A DNA stretch of 64,000 nt. Origin: Trichostrongylus colubriformis. Its lineage: Eukaryota; Nematoda; Chromadorea; Rhabditida; Trichostrongylidae. Position numbers and translations under genes: made by a program. The notes beneath the pieces were generated by a model, which was given only the letters and a program-made list of their open reading frames with translations, had not been told where the DNA came from and ran no database searches. Below are positions 1 through 9,760 of the stretch, in pieces. The stretch is from contig OZ022256.1 in the NCBI GenBank assembly GCA_963978905.1, forward strand, positions 29,475,426-29,539,425. Reading direction: 5' to 3'. Numbering within the stretch: the stretch's first letter is position 1; each line of letters starts with the position of its first letter.

Positions 1-63
1 TCTGTTCTGATGTGAAGGCACAGTATTTGAAAACTTTCCCCAGATGAGTGAGGCAAAATGTTA

Positions 64-136
64 AGCCCCGTAGGGGACTCGAACCCCTGACCGTTAGATT
101 AAAAGTCTAACGCTCTACCAACTGAGCTAACGAGGC
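64..136 (-). tRNA. tRNA-Lys (UUU), unit 1
   Basis: All arms pair: acceptor GCCTCGT with ACGGGGC (one G-U), D stem GCTC/GAGC, anticodon stem TTAGA/TCTAA around loop CTTTTAA, and T stem AGGGG/CCCCT around TTCGAGT. The anticodon is TTT. The body matches nematode Lys tRNAs as I know them. The discriminator base would be T, which is unusual for Lys. Confidence 0.9.
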
Positions 137-265
137 TCCGACAGATTTTTGATTCAAGGGTGAAGATTTTCGTGTACTCACATTGAAGTCCACTCTTTTG
201 TATCTGTTCTGATGTGAAGGCATAGTATTTGAAAACTTTCCCCAGATGAGTGAGGCAAAATGTTA

Positions 266-337
266 AGCCCCGTAGGGGACTCGAACCCCTAAACGTTAGA
301 TTAAAGTCTAACGCTCTACCAACTGAGCTAACGAGGC
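266..337 (-). pseudogene. tRNA-Lys relic, unit 2 (6-nt anticodon loop)
   Basis: Same body as unit 1 but one T is missing from the anticodon loop, which reads CTTTAA, so no normal anticodon can be presented. The other arms still pair. The variable loop carries the CGTTT variant also seen in units 3, 5 and 6. Confidence 0.7.
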
Positions 338-463
338 TCCGACAGAATTTTGATTCGAGTGTGAAGATTTTCGTGTACTCACATTGAAGCACTCTTTTGT
401 ATCTGTTCTGATGTGAAGCATGATATTTCACAACTTTCCCCAGATGAGTGAGGCAAAATGTTA

Positions 464-536
464 AGCCCCGTAGGGGACTCGAACCCCTAAACGTTAGATT
501 AGAAGTCTAACGCTCTACCAACTGAGCTAACGAGGC
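464..536 (-). tRNA. tRNA with Lys body and UCU (Arg) anticodon, unit 3
   Basis: Every stem is intact and the body is that of the Lys genes around it, but the loop reads CTTCTAA, giving anticodon TCT (Arg AGA). The difference is one base at the middle anticodon position. Whether it is charged with Arg, Lys or nothing cannot be read from sequence. Unit 6 has the same loop, so the change predates the block duplication. Confidence 0.8.
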
Positions 537-664
537 TCCGACAGAATTTCGATTCAAGGGTGAAGATTTTCGTGTACTCAGATTGAAGTCCACTCTTTTG
601 TATCTTATCTGTTGTGAAGCATGATATTTAACAACTTTCCCCAGATGAGTGAGGCAAAATGTCA

Positions 665-733
665 AGCTCCGTGACTCGAACCCCTGACCGTTAGATTAAA
701 AGTCTAACGCTCTACCAACTGAGCTAACGAGGC
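665..733 (-). pseudogene. tRNA-Lys relic, unit 4
   Basis: The D and anticodon arms are intact with a TTT anticodon, but several bases at the T-arm/acceptor junction are gone, so neither the T stem nor the acceptor stem can form. Unit 8 has the same deletion. Confidence 0.8.
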
Positions 734-859
734 TCCGACAGAATTTTGATTCAAGGGTGAAGATTTTCGTGTACTCACATTGAAGCACTCTTTTGTATCT
801 GTTCTGATGTGAAGCATGATATTTCACAACTTTCCCCAGATGAGTGAGGCAAAATGGTA

Positions 860-932
860 AGCCCCGTAGGGGACTCGAACCCCTAAACGTTAGATTAAAA
901 GTCTAACGCTCTACCAACTGAGCTAACGAGGC
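860..932 (-). tRNA. tRNA-Lys (UUU), unit 5
   Basis: Complete cloverleaf with loop CTTTTAA. The variable loop is CGTTT rather than the CGGTC of units 1 and 7. It sits 594 bp from unit 2 and shares its spacer variant, so it is the paralogous copy with an undamaged anticodon loop. Confidence 0.85.
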
Positions 933-1058
933 TCCGACAGAATTTTGATTCGAGTGTGAAGATTTTCGTGTACTCACATTGAAGCACTCTTTTGTATCTG
1001 TTCTGATGTGAAGCATGATATTTCACAACTTTCCCCAGATGAGTGAGGCAAAATGTTA

Positions 1059-1130
1059 AGCCCCGTAGGGGACTCGAACCCCTAAACGTTGATTAGAAGT
1101 CTAACGCTCTACCAACTGAGCTAACGAGGC
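1059..1130 (-). pseudogene. tRNA relic with UCU anticodon, unit 6
   Basis: Carries the same CTTCTAA loop as unit 3, but one base is missing from the 3' strand of the anticodon stem, so that stem is disturbed. It is probably a decayed copy of the unit 3 type. Confidence 0.65.
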
Positions 1131-1258
1131 TCCGACAGAATTTCGATTCAAGAGTGAAGATTTTCGTGTACTCAGATTGAAGTCCACTCTTTTGTATCTT
1201 ATCTGTTGTGAAGCATGATATTTCACAACTTTCCCCAGATGAGTGAGGCAAAATGCTA

Positions 1259-1331
1259 AGCCCCGTAGGGGACTCGAACCCCTGACCGTTAGATTAAAAG
1301 TCTAACGCTCTACCAACTGAGCTAACGAGGC
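1259..1331 (-). tRNA. tRNA-Lys (UUU), unit 7
   Basis: The tRNA body is identical in all arms to unit 1, with anticodon TTT and variable loop CGGTC, and a T-run follows downstream on the minus strand. Confidence 0.88.
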
Positions 1332-1457
1332 TCCGACAGAATTTTGATTCGAGTGTGAAGATTTTCGTGTACTCACATTGAAGCACTCTTTTGTATCTGT
1401 TCTGATGTGAAGCATAATATTTCACAACTTTCCCCAGATGAGTGAGGCAAGATGTCA

Positions 1458-1526
1458 AGTTCCGTGACTCGGGCCCCTGACCCTTAGATTAAAAGTCTGA
1501 CGCTCTACCAACTGAGCTAACAAGGC
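1458..1526 (-). pseudogene. tRNA-Lys relic, unit 8
   Basis: Most divergent unit. It shares the T-arm deletion of unit 4 and has further changes in the T loop (GGGCCC for GAACCC), the anticodon stem and the acceptor stem. It marks the end of the array. Confidence 0.8.
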
Positions 1527-1740
1527 TCCTTCAGGGTGGTCCTTTACGTGCGTCAGATTGATCTCTTTGGAATCTTTTGTCTTGTGAAAGTCTAATGTTC
1601 CAGCATTTTCCACCGTATATAGAACAAAGCTTTCCTCGAATAACAAATCAGATTTGTGAATTTTCAAATGTATGAATTTAGAGGGGCATTTTTAATTTTT
1701 TTGATAACTGCTGTTTATCGCAGCAGCTCGCGATGCGAAA

Positions 1741-1842
1741 GTTACTACAAGGATGCTGAGTTATGGGCAAAAGCTTCGGTGCCAGGCGGGACTCGAACCC
1801 GCACAGAAGCTTTTGCCCATAACTCAGCATCCTTGTAGTAAC
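1741..1842. repeat. Perfect 37-bp inverted repeat with tRNA T-arm loop
   Basis: Arms 1741-1777 and 1806-1842 are exact reverse complements. The 28-base loop, read on the minus strand, is a T stem-loop (GCGGG TTCGAGT CCCGC) followed by a CTGGCACC acceptor-like 3' end, so it is the 3' third of a tRNA. A direct repeat of about 12 bp (TTAGAGGGGCAT) lies on both sides, at about 1678 and 1843. Confidence 0.85.
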
Positions 1843-1859
1843 TTAGAGGGGCATCTTTT

Positions 1860-3660
1860 ATTTCAAAGCGCTTACGGGAATTTAGTGTTTTCTCGACTTC
1901 CCTGCAGGATCCTCTTATTTTTTTGTTTTTCTGCTCGAATGACTGACAACCCAATTGTTCGATGCTGTCCTGCAAAAACACGAAAGGTGCTGTGTTACCT
2001 GGAAGAAGATACTCAGTATTCACCTGTTTTTCTGGACGCTGTAGCTGCACCTGTGGTTTTATTTGCTTTTCGTATTGCTGTATCTCATGGTATCTCATGA
2101 GGGGGAGATCGACACCTTGAAACGGACAATTACAATTGTAGAAGCCGCCAATCCTGCTGTATCCAAAAGCCGGTGTTTTTTGCTGTTTATATATGTCTCA
2201 TTTTTAATGATCGATGCCCAAAGAAACGAACAAGCAATACATTCATTCATTATTCTGCAATATGCACATGTTTACGCGTAAGAATGCAGTCGCTGTGAAA
2301 ACAGATAACTGATGAACACGAATCAATGGCTTCGTCGTCTCCTGGATGGTTTCCATGTAGAAATTATGAAATCACGAATTACTTCATTTATATCTCGCTT
2401 CTGTTGAAGTCTTTGCTGTGCCTTAGCGAGATGACTTTCAGCTCCTCACTGAAACAGGAGCAGGGAGGTGATACGCAGTGCAAGTTATCTTCTTGCTAAG
2501 GGCTCCTTTGAACATCTTTAATGTCCAGTATTACGAAGAGGCTCCAGTATTACAAAGAGGCGTCAAAGACATTGCAGAATAGTAAGAGTACCAGTTCCTC
2601 ACTTCGATCTGTACAGCGGCATCTAGCAGAAACATTTTTGAAGAGCTACAATGTCCGTGAGTGGAGTTGCCGTCCTTTATAAAACTAATCCTGCGTTACT
2701 GGTGTTTGCACAAGTTCGTCTATCTTATTTCCATTCCTGCTTTGAGAAATTACGTCGCCTTTCCTCTTCAAATCTTTCGATGATTCATAGTTACATGAAC
2801 CGGATGATTTTTAATTTACACATGATTTATGAAATAAATAAGTAAGATGAATGAGGACATATATTAAGGTGGTCGAAGGGCCTACTGTGGGAGCTGTTCT
2901 GTTCCGCATTCCATGCCAGTTTTACAATTAGGGATCGCCCTCGAGTAAAAGAAGCTAGCTATTCAAAACCGTAACCTTTATCACTTCTGCTGCGTTGTAC
3001 ATGGGAGCCCACTCTACGGTCATTGGTGGCAACTTTCCTTAGGCCGGACGGTATTAGATACTAAGTGAATAGAGTGTAAACCATTCATGCAGACTGAAAT
3101 TGAAAATGTTTTATAGGCACTCGAGAGTTCAATTTTGGAGCACCCGTTCAACTGCGCAAGCAGTATGCTCTCTGTATGAACTCCGCAGTCAGTTTCGCCA
3201 CTGACCCGACACGCACGACCGTTCAATCTTTGTCTTCTTCATCTCGTCGGGAACACATGGCGCTATTTGGAGAAGTGCACGGGCATTTTGAGATGCAGAC
3301 GTTTTAAGAAAACGGGGAGTAGCCCTCCAAGCCATTTCCGCTTTATTTCGCTGCTACAGAACCACTCGTTTTCTCTGTAACACTTCGGAACTAGCCATGA
3401 GATTTGACAATAAGCTCAGCACCACTCATCGCACTGTTACAAGGAGCAGAAAGAAGGTAATGGTACATTCCAGGACATTCTTTTGTGGGTTATCCTATCA
3501 TATCTCAAGGAACTCAGACTTGTAAGTGTGTAAGTGCTGAGAAACATGAATGAAGAAAAAACGCTGCTATCGCAAAAGAAGGGGAGCATGCCTCTTCCGC
3601 CGCCATTTTTACCCAAGTCTGGAAGGTGTATGGAACTTATCTCTTTCTTCTCTGAAGCTT
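1860..3660. other. Intergenic, no gene recognised
   Basis: Only short frames with no recognisable domain and no chain of splice-compatible exons. I see no clear repeat structure. Confidence 0.5.
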
Positions 3661-3998
3661 ACGAGGAAGGTCTTTCAGGTCATGACGCGCTTTTGGAAAA
3701 CGGTTTTTTCCATTATATGGGGGTACCTACATGAAACATATAACTGACTTCCATTTTTGCTGCGCGCCTCTACAAATGCCAAAAAAGGAGTAAAAAAAAT
3801 TTTTTTCAGAAAGGCGATTTTAACCCACTTATTTTGACGCATACTTCTTGTAGCTTTGACCACGTGCAGATCCAAGGGTGTTCTTCTATTTCACATCCAA
3901 AACAAGGTCAAATACGGAAAAAGATAATATCTTACCTCCACCATGTACTAAAAGTGCGCAGTAGTTTCATAACGGTTCCTCTATGTACGTGTACCGCG

Positions 3999-4085
3999 GC
4001 GACCGGATGGCCTACTGGATACGACGAAGGACTCTCAAACGGACGAAGTGCATGGGTTGGTGGTTCGATTCCCGGCAGTGCCGAA
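3999..4085 (+). other. tRNA-like Pol III box pair in left arm
   Basis: A-box-like TGGCCTACTGG at 4008-4018 and a perfect B box GGTTCGATTCC at 4062-4072, 44 bp apart, read on the plus strand. No full cloverleaf forms, so this is tRNA-derived rather than a tRNA gene. Confidence 0.55.
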
Positions 4086-4559
4086 GTTTTGCATTTTTTT
4101 GCCTTCACTTTTTCATCTTCAAATATGTCTGTTTATGCCAGATGACTACGATTTTCATTGGCAGCATGCCAAAATGACTCTGTTTACGAATTTTCAGTGA
4201 ATTTGGTGATGTGACCTTTTTGGACACGAAAGGGCCTGTAGCGCTCGAAATTCGCGATTTCGCACAAAATGAGTGTCATATCCGTGTTGAGGGGGTCAAA
4301 CTACCCTTGGGGACATATTTCTAGCCAATTCCAAATTTTGACCCTAACTTCGAGAAAGACGGGATACATGGTGCCCTTTCTATTTGTAGAAGAGAGTAAC
4401 TAACAAAATCGCTAAAAATCCGTGGAATATGCACAGCATGGATGCCTAACGTTATAACTTGACCAACCAAGCATTAAGCAAGAGAAATAGTCAGGATTTC
4501 TTGACAAGTGATACCGTCGTCTCCTTCGTTGAACGTGCAGTCGAAGGTATACTAATGCC

Positions 4560-4700
4560 CTGCCCAAATTTTCGAATTTGGGTCAAAACTTCGATTGGGC
4601 TAGAAACATACCCCTGGGGGTAGTTCGACCTCCTGAACGCGAATATCAAATCCATTTCACGCGAAAACGCCTCGTTCGTGCGCCATGGGCGCTAAAAGGT
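4560..4700 (+). repeat. Diverged extra copy of foldback inner-arm module
   Basis: Contains the same ordered motifs as 5130-5240 (a CAAAATTTGGAATTGGCTAG-like block, then CCCTAGGGGTAGTTTGATC, then GAACACGAATATGG), in the same orientation. The spacer therefore carries a third, older copy of the arm end. Confidence 0.55.
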
Positions 4701-4810
4701 CAAAAAATTGGACTGTCAAACTTGCTGAAAACTGGCAGTAGAGGGCAGTCCGGGGTTCTAAATGTGATTAATGCACTTAATCTTCATATCTTCGTATTAT
4801 ATTCGTGTAG

Positions 4811-5068
4811 GCCATTAGCCAGACGCACCGCCAGTTCTGTGCTCCTGTATTCCGTCCATGTCTGGCATATGCCTGGGTGGCCGCTGGATATGTTGACGAG
4901 CATCCTGGGAAGTTCGCAACTCCAACGGACTATGGTTTCAACGAGGAAGACGTTACCGTCCCCTGCCAAGAAAACAACGATTGCTCCTCCATGGCATTCG
5001 TTAGGTGTGGCTGGTGTGATAGACGGCTGTGTTTCACATGTTTCGTTGATTTGTACCACAATTGCTAG
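4811..5068 (+). pseudogene. Cys-rich exon-like fragment in foldback spacer
   Basis: An open frame follows an intron-acceptor-like TGTAG and ends with a stop at 5066-5068. The peptide ends in a cluster of Cys residues: CQENNDC, then CGWC, LCFTCF and a final HNC, spaced like a small zinc-binding knuckle. Upstream it includes the run AYAWVAAGYVDEHPGKF. I have an impression of similar C-terminal Cys/His modules in nematode transposon-like proteins but cannot name the family. No other exon of the same protein is visible, so it is probably a captured or decayed fragment. Confidence 0.4.
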
Positions 5069-5392
5069 TGGTTTATTCGTAATAAATGGAGAAGCGTGCT
5101 ATGCACATGATCACACCACTTTCTCGAAGTTAGGGTCAAAATTTGGAATTGGCTAGAAATGTGTCCCTAGGGGTAGTTTGATCCCCTGAACACGAATATG
5201 GCACTCATTTTGTGCGAAATCGCGAATTTCGAGCGCTACGGGCCCTTATGTGTCCAAAAAAGTCAGATCACAAAATTTACTGAAAATTCGTAAACAGAGT
5301 CATTTTGGCATGCTGCCAATGAAAATCGTAGTCATCTGGCATAAACAGACATATTTGAAGATGAAAAAGTGAAGGCAAAAAAAATGCAAAAC

Positions 5393-5480
5393 TTCGGCAC
5401 TGCCGGGAATCGAACCACCAACCCATGCACTTCGTCCGTTTGAGAGTCCATCGTCGTATCCAGTAGGCCATCCGGTCGCC
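5393..5480 (-). other. tRNA-like Pol III box pair in right arm
   Basis: Mirror copy on the minus strand: B box at 5406-5416 and A-box-like sequence at 5460-5470. Transcription from the two arms would converge into the spacer. Confidence 0.55.
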
Positions 5481-5810
5481 GCGGTACACGTACATCGAGG
5501 AACCGTTATGAAACTACTGCGCACTTTTAGTACATTGTGGAGGTAAGATATTATCTTTTTCCGTATTTGACCTTGTTTTGGATGTGAAATAGAAGAACAC
5601 CCTTGGATCTGCACGTGGTCAAAGCTACAAGGAGTATGCGTCAAAATAAGTGGGTTAAAATCGCCTTTTTGAAAAAATTTTCTTTACTCCTTTTTTGGCA
5701 TTTGTAGAGGCGCGCAGCAAAAATGGAAGTCAGTTATATGTTTCATGTCGGTACCCCCATGTAATGGAACAAACCGTTTTCCAAAAGCGCGTCATGACCT
5801 GAAAGACCTC

Positions 5811-8800
5811 CCTTGTTAGACAAGAATACACGTTTGATCAAGCAGATTGACACCGTAGGGAAACTTAGTTGTGCAACTTTTTTTGTGAGATGCGCCGCTC
5901 ATTGCGGTAACATCGAAAAAGGCTAAGGGCTGCTTTTGAAGACACTGCTTGTGAGGTCCTAATCAAAAAAAAAACTTTGCACAACAAAATTTTTCCACGG
6001 CAGGACCAAAAGTTCTAGGATGCAGTCCGAAAAATTCCGCAACAGCCTTATATCTCAGTCCAGGATAGTATGTAAGTAAGGGGATTATATGGATAACAGG
6101 ATAACAGGATAACAATAGCAAGAAATATCAAACAACGGCGGCTTATCCGTCTTTCCCGGAATGTGCAACGCCTATTATCTCATTCAGAATCGTCGTGGTG
6201 TTCGGATGTGATTTGGCATAAGCGCTTTCATTCTTTCGCAGTAGCCTTTACAGCATGCAGCCATGCATGGGTTGCTGAATTCTGGGGGTAGGGCCTTGTT
6301 GTGTGATGAATTTTGAGGGTGGGGTCATGTTATGCGTTGAAAGGTAGGTATTTCTCGAACTTCATCGAGGCATTCTCAATGATCACTTTTTATAGTGATT
6401 TTTAGCCAATCTGAAAAGGTTGTCGAGCAAGAGGTATACCTTGTACTAGGTACCAACAGCACATACTACTACTACTACATACTACAATAATAATAAGCAG
6501 AAGCCTTCACTGTACCCACAGCATCGGTGATGGTGGAAGGGAGAGGAGTCGTACGGTTAAGGTCAGAAGACTGTTTTCATAGCCTCGTACTTCTCGAACA
6601 TTTTCCTCTGCGCATTCAGTGGCTTATAAAGCAGGCAAAGCTTGTTTGGCCTAGAAGTGCATTTACGTGGTCTGCTATCACTAGCTCCGGAAGGAAGCAG
6701 CAACACTCGTCCTCTAATCACACGCGGACTCGTCAGTGAGTTTAGATAAGTAAAAGATATATTTGAACATATTGTGAGGTCAAAACGACGGAAAATGACG
6801 AAGAAACTGGAAAGATGGCTACTTGTCTGACGATGGCCTATTGGCATTCATGACTCATCTGTCCTTGAGCCCCATAACTCCTATAGAATATGCTACAAGA
6901 CATTATCCCTTTCAACTCGTTTCACTACTCTGTTCCTGCCCCGCCCTGAACGTCGGCATGCTTCGTTCATTGAAAAGTCATATGATGTTGAACCGTCAAT
7001 CTCTGGTCATTCGAAATTCAAAGTAGCATACTGAATTGAAGCTTCTGCTATTCGCTCCTTATATTGACGTATGGCTTCGACCGTGGACGATCGCAGCGGG
7101 GGCCTCTCAGTGTGTTGCTTTCCGTACTAGTCCGTGGGGAAGGAGTTATTGAGACAGTCTAGGTACTCCGGCCAGCGTAATTATTTCGGTGTCAAATCTT
7201 TTTCATGAGGATGCACCTTCCTTAATAACGAGTGATTCATGGAAGAAAGATTATGCGCATTCCGACATCTCCTTTTCTGATAGACGCCAGAAGCGTTGAA
7301 AATTCCAAATTACTCATATCATTTCCATAAGCGCTGCTGAAAGATCCTTTTCGTATTTTCAACTATTCTTTGCATCCGACCCCGCGTTGCTGTTTGTAAC
7401 ATTAGGTATGCTCTGCCATGACTGCTACAGCACCCTCAAAGACTTGAGGATCACTTTCTAAATCTTAACGCCACTGAGTGCTCCGATCAAAAATTCAAGT
7501 GGGCCTAACTCTAATAAGGAGCTGTCGTCCGGAAGGGGTACTCGTCTCTCCATCTCCCTTCAAGATCACCAAACTGACTGGATTGTTCTCCACATGATAC
7601 AAAGATTAATACTGCCCGTGTGCATCTATGCAAAATCTGCTGCGATTAATCGGTACACAGTTACGTGGAGGGGTTGTGGTGATAGCGATGATAAGTGCCT
7701 AAGGTCCCATTTGCATGGTCAGTGAGACAATTTCGGTTCAAAGGTAACCAAGCCACCCCACCTTCTGTGACTTTTGAATTGGTACTCGTCGAAGAGGATA
7801 AAAACCGTTTGAACCTTGGGTGGTCCTGCAAATCACTGAAGTGGCCAAGCCGTATCCAAATGTGTTTCATGGTGGAGTATAGCGAACAATGCTCTTAAGA
7901 CGATATTTTGAAGCTGCGTGCTTCATCGCCTGAGGATCGTCCCCGAAAATTCGAGTTCTTCTGTCACCTATATGCTTCGGGTGTACTTGTTTACTGGAGG
8001 TCGTATGCAAAGTTTTACACCAAAAACAAAAATCCGTCAGAGCTTCTCAAAGTGGCGGTCAACGGCGTGGGGCGTCCTAGTGGGTGTGGACGCTAGAGAA
8101 CTGAGGAGCAAACAGGCGACGATCACGTGATCAGGTACGCAGAGTGTGAAGCAAATCAACATTGGGCGCGAAAATTTGAATGTGAAATTGCTCGCTGACG
8201 ACTGTTCAAATGTTGTTCGGCAAGAATTCGAAAGTTTCGGTCCTCCCGCGTTTCTGTTTATATGCTGTATCAATAGTGTGATTTTGAGAGCAATAGTCAT
8301 GCCGTTGACGATTTTTTAGGGCTTCAACGAATAGGGAAGCTTTTGAAGGATAGCTGCGGGCTACCGCAACAGTATAGCGACATCTTTCCGTAAAAATGGT
8401 CCTATTTGGCAAAAGCTGTAGCAATTCATAACAGAAACATGCACTTTTTATCATTCTCACGCATAAGTATCCATCCCAAGTATCACTGTATACCACACAT
8501 TTGCATGTCAAAACGTTTCCTGTTTCCTTCTCAGAAAGATGACGATGTCGATATGGCACAGTGATTGTGCTGCAACGAATGTGAATAGGATTTTCGACGT
8601 ACATTCTATTCACCACACTGAGAGGATTATTTTTGCAAACAAATTTGATTGGATCTTGATTCTGACGAGGAAAACCTGCAAGAGAATCGCTTCAAGTGTG
8701 CACCGATGTACATAATAGCTTGACTGAATTTGTGTGCAATGTAAATAATGCGAAAATGCTTTAGATCCTCGCTATACCCCTTCGCTTACAAGGCTGAACA

Positions 8801-9760
8801 TAGTACGTGGCAGCTTTACTTATAATTCCCGTGGTAAAGCAGAGTGACCTATAGCTAAATTGAGTGGTAGCTTTTCCAAAATTTCAATTCTTTTTTTCTG
8901 AAGAACATGTTTTTGCACTTAGAATTCGGTCGAAATTTCAGTCATGCAGTTGTTTTTACCTTCCGTACGTATTCGGTATCTCACTGTAGCAATACGGTAT
9001 AAAAAGAAATCAGGGTTGCGGCACAACTCATGCTTTTCCACCTCAAACGATTGCGTAGGCTGGGCTCCGAACCCATGCTTCTCGTCCTCCACGGATGGGT
9101 GACTGACGTCTTCCCTAATCGCACCATTATGTTATTATGGGTGCGAATCTTACGTGAACTCCGTTAGCGCCATTTCCCCAAATCCATTGCTCCATTTGTA
9201 CTATTCGAACTCCATTCCAAAGAGGCAATCTCTGTATCCATTGCTTCCAGCATTTTTCAACTGTCATTGAAGCTTTGGTTGTGGTTATTTAATAGTTCCA
9301 GCTACTACCTCACCACCTCTGCAGTGTTAAAAGTGGCAATAGAATCCATTTTTGAGACGATAAATGCAAGAATCAAGCACAGTTGAAAAAAGTCACACAT
9401 CGTAAAAGCTTCATCCTAACCCAAGCTACTATCTGACGGGGGACGATACTTGTATAGCAGTACGATGCAAAAAAAATTTTTTTTGGTGGAGGTCGCCATG
9501 TCGTCCTATTGAGCTTCGGAATGGACGAGAATAGATTCCGAATGATTGTATATGCCTTATGTGCACATGTACTCCCATATACCACAAATTGATAACATTA
9601 TAGTAACATTCTAGAGCGACGTGCCTGTTTATGTCTAGATCATCCAGTCAACATTTTGTGCCGAAAACGTACATGGGCATACTTGCCGAGCGTTCAACAT
9701 GAATCACCTAGTTAGGCTCTGAGGAAAAGAGTGTTGCCAGCTACAAATGTAGCAATAGTA
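5811..9760. other. Intergenic, no gene recognised
   Basis: No recognisable protein domains. Small features: three copies of GGATAACA at 6091-6115, a CTA/TAA-rich microsatellite at about 6463-6496, and a diverged dispersed repeat at 8080-8320. Confidence 0.5.
8080..8320 (+). repeat. Diverged dispersed repeat, copy 1
   Basis: Matches 14560-14840 in order and orientation: CAAATCAACATTGGGCGCGA against AAAATCAACATAGAACGCGG, then CGGCAAGAATTC in both, then CGCGTTTCTGTTTAT against CGCATTTCTGTTCAT. Two old copies of one unidentified repeat. Confidence 0.5.

Larger units (their letters stand above)
1..1540 (-). repeat. Tandem tRNA-gene array, about 200-bp units
   Basis: Eight head-to-tail units, each with one tRNA gene or relic on the minus strand plus about 125 bp of spacer. 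Every spacer has a T-run a few bases past the tRNA 3' end, which would serve as a Pol III terminator. Units 2 and 3 reappear as units 5 and 6 at a spacing of about 595 bp with the same spacer variants, so a three-unit block was itself duplicated. Units 4 and 8 share one deletion in the T-arm/acceptor region. Confidence 0.9.
3667..5810. mobile_element. Long inverted-repeat (foldback) element, ~690-bp arms
   Basis: Left arm about 3667-4358 and right arm about 5119-5810 are near-identical reverse complements, so the same peptide is encoded on the plus strand at 3834-4145 and the minus strand at 5300-5644. The spacer is about 760 bp. Each arm contains tRNA-like A and B boxes, and the spacer contains a Cys-rich exon-like frame. 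The structure resembles foldback DNA transposons such as C. elegans Tc4, but I find no clear target duplication, so the class is open. Confidence 0.8.

Noticed and set aside
1745..2100. Two overlapping ~115-aa frames on opposite strands
   Set aside because: They run through the perfect hairpin and the tRNA T-arm; there is no protein similarity.
3834..4145. Conserved peptide encoded in both arms of the foldback
   Set aside because: Conservation is explained by the inverted repeat at DNA level; the frame crosses tRNA-like boxes and has no domain.
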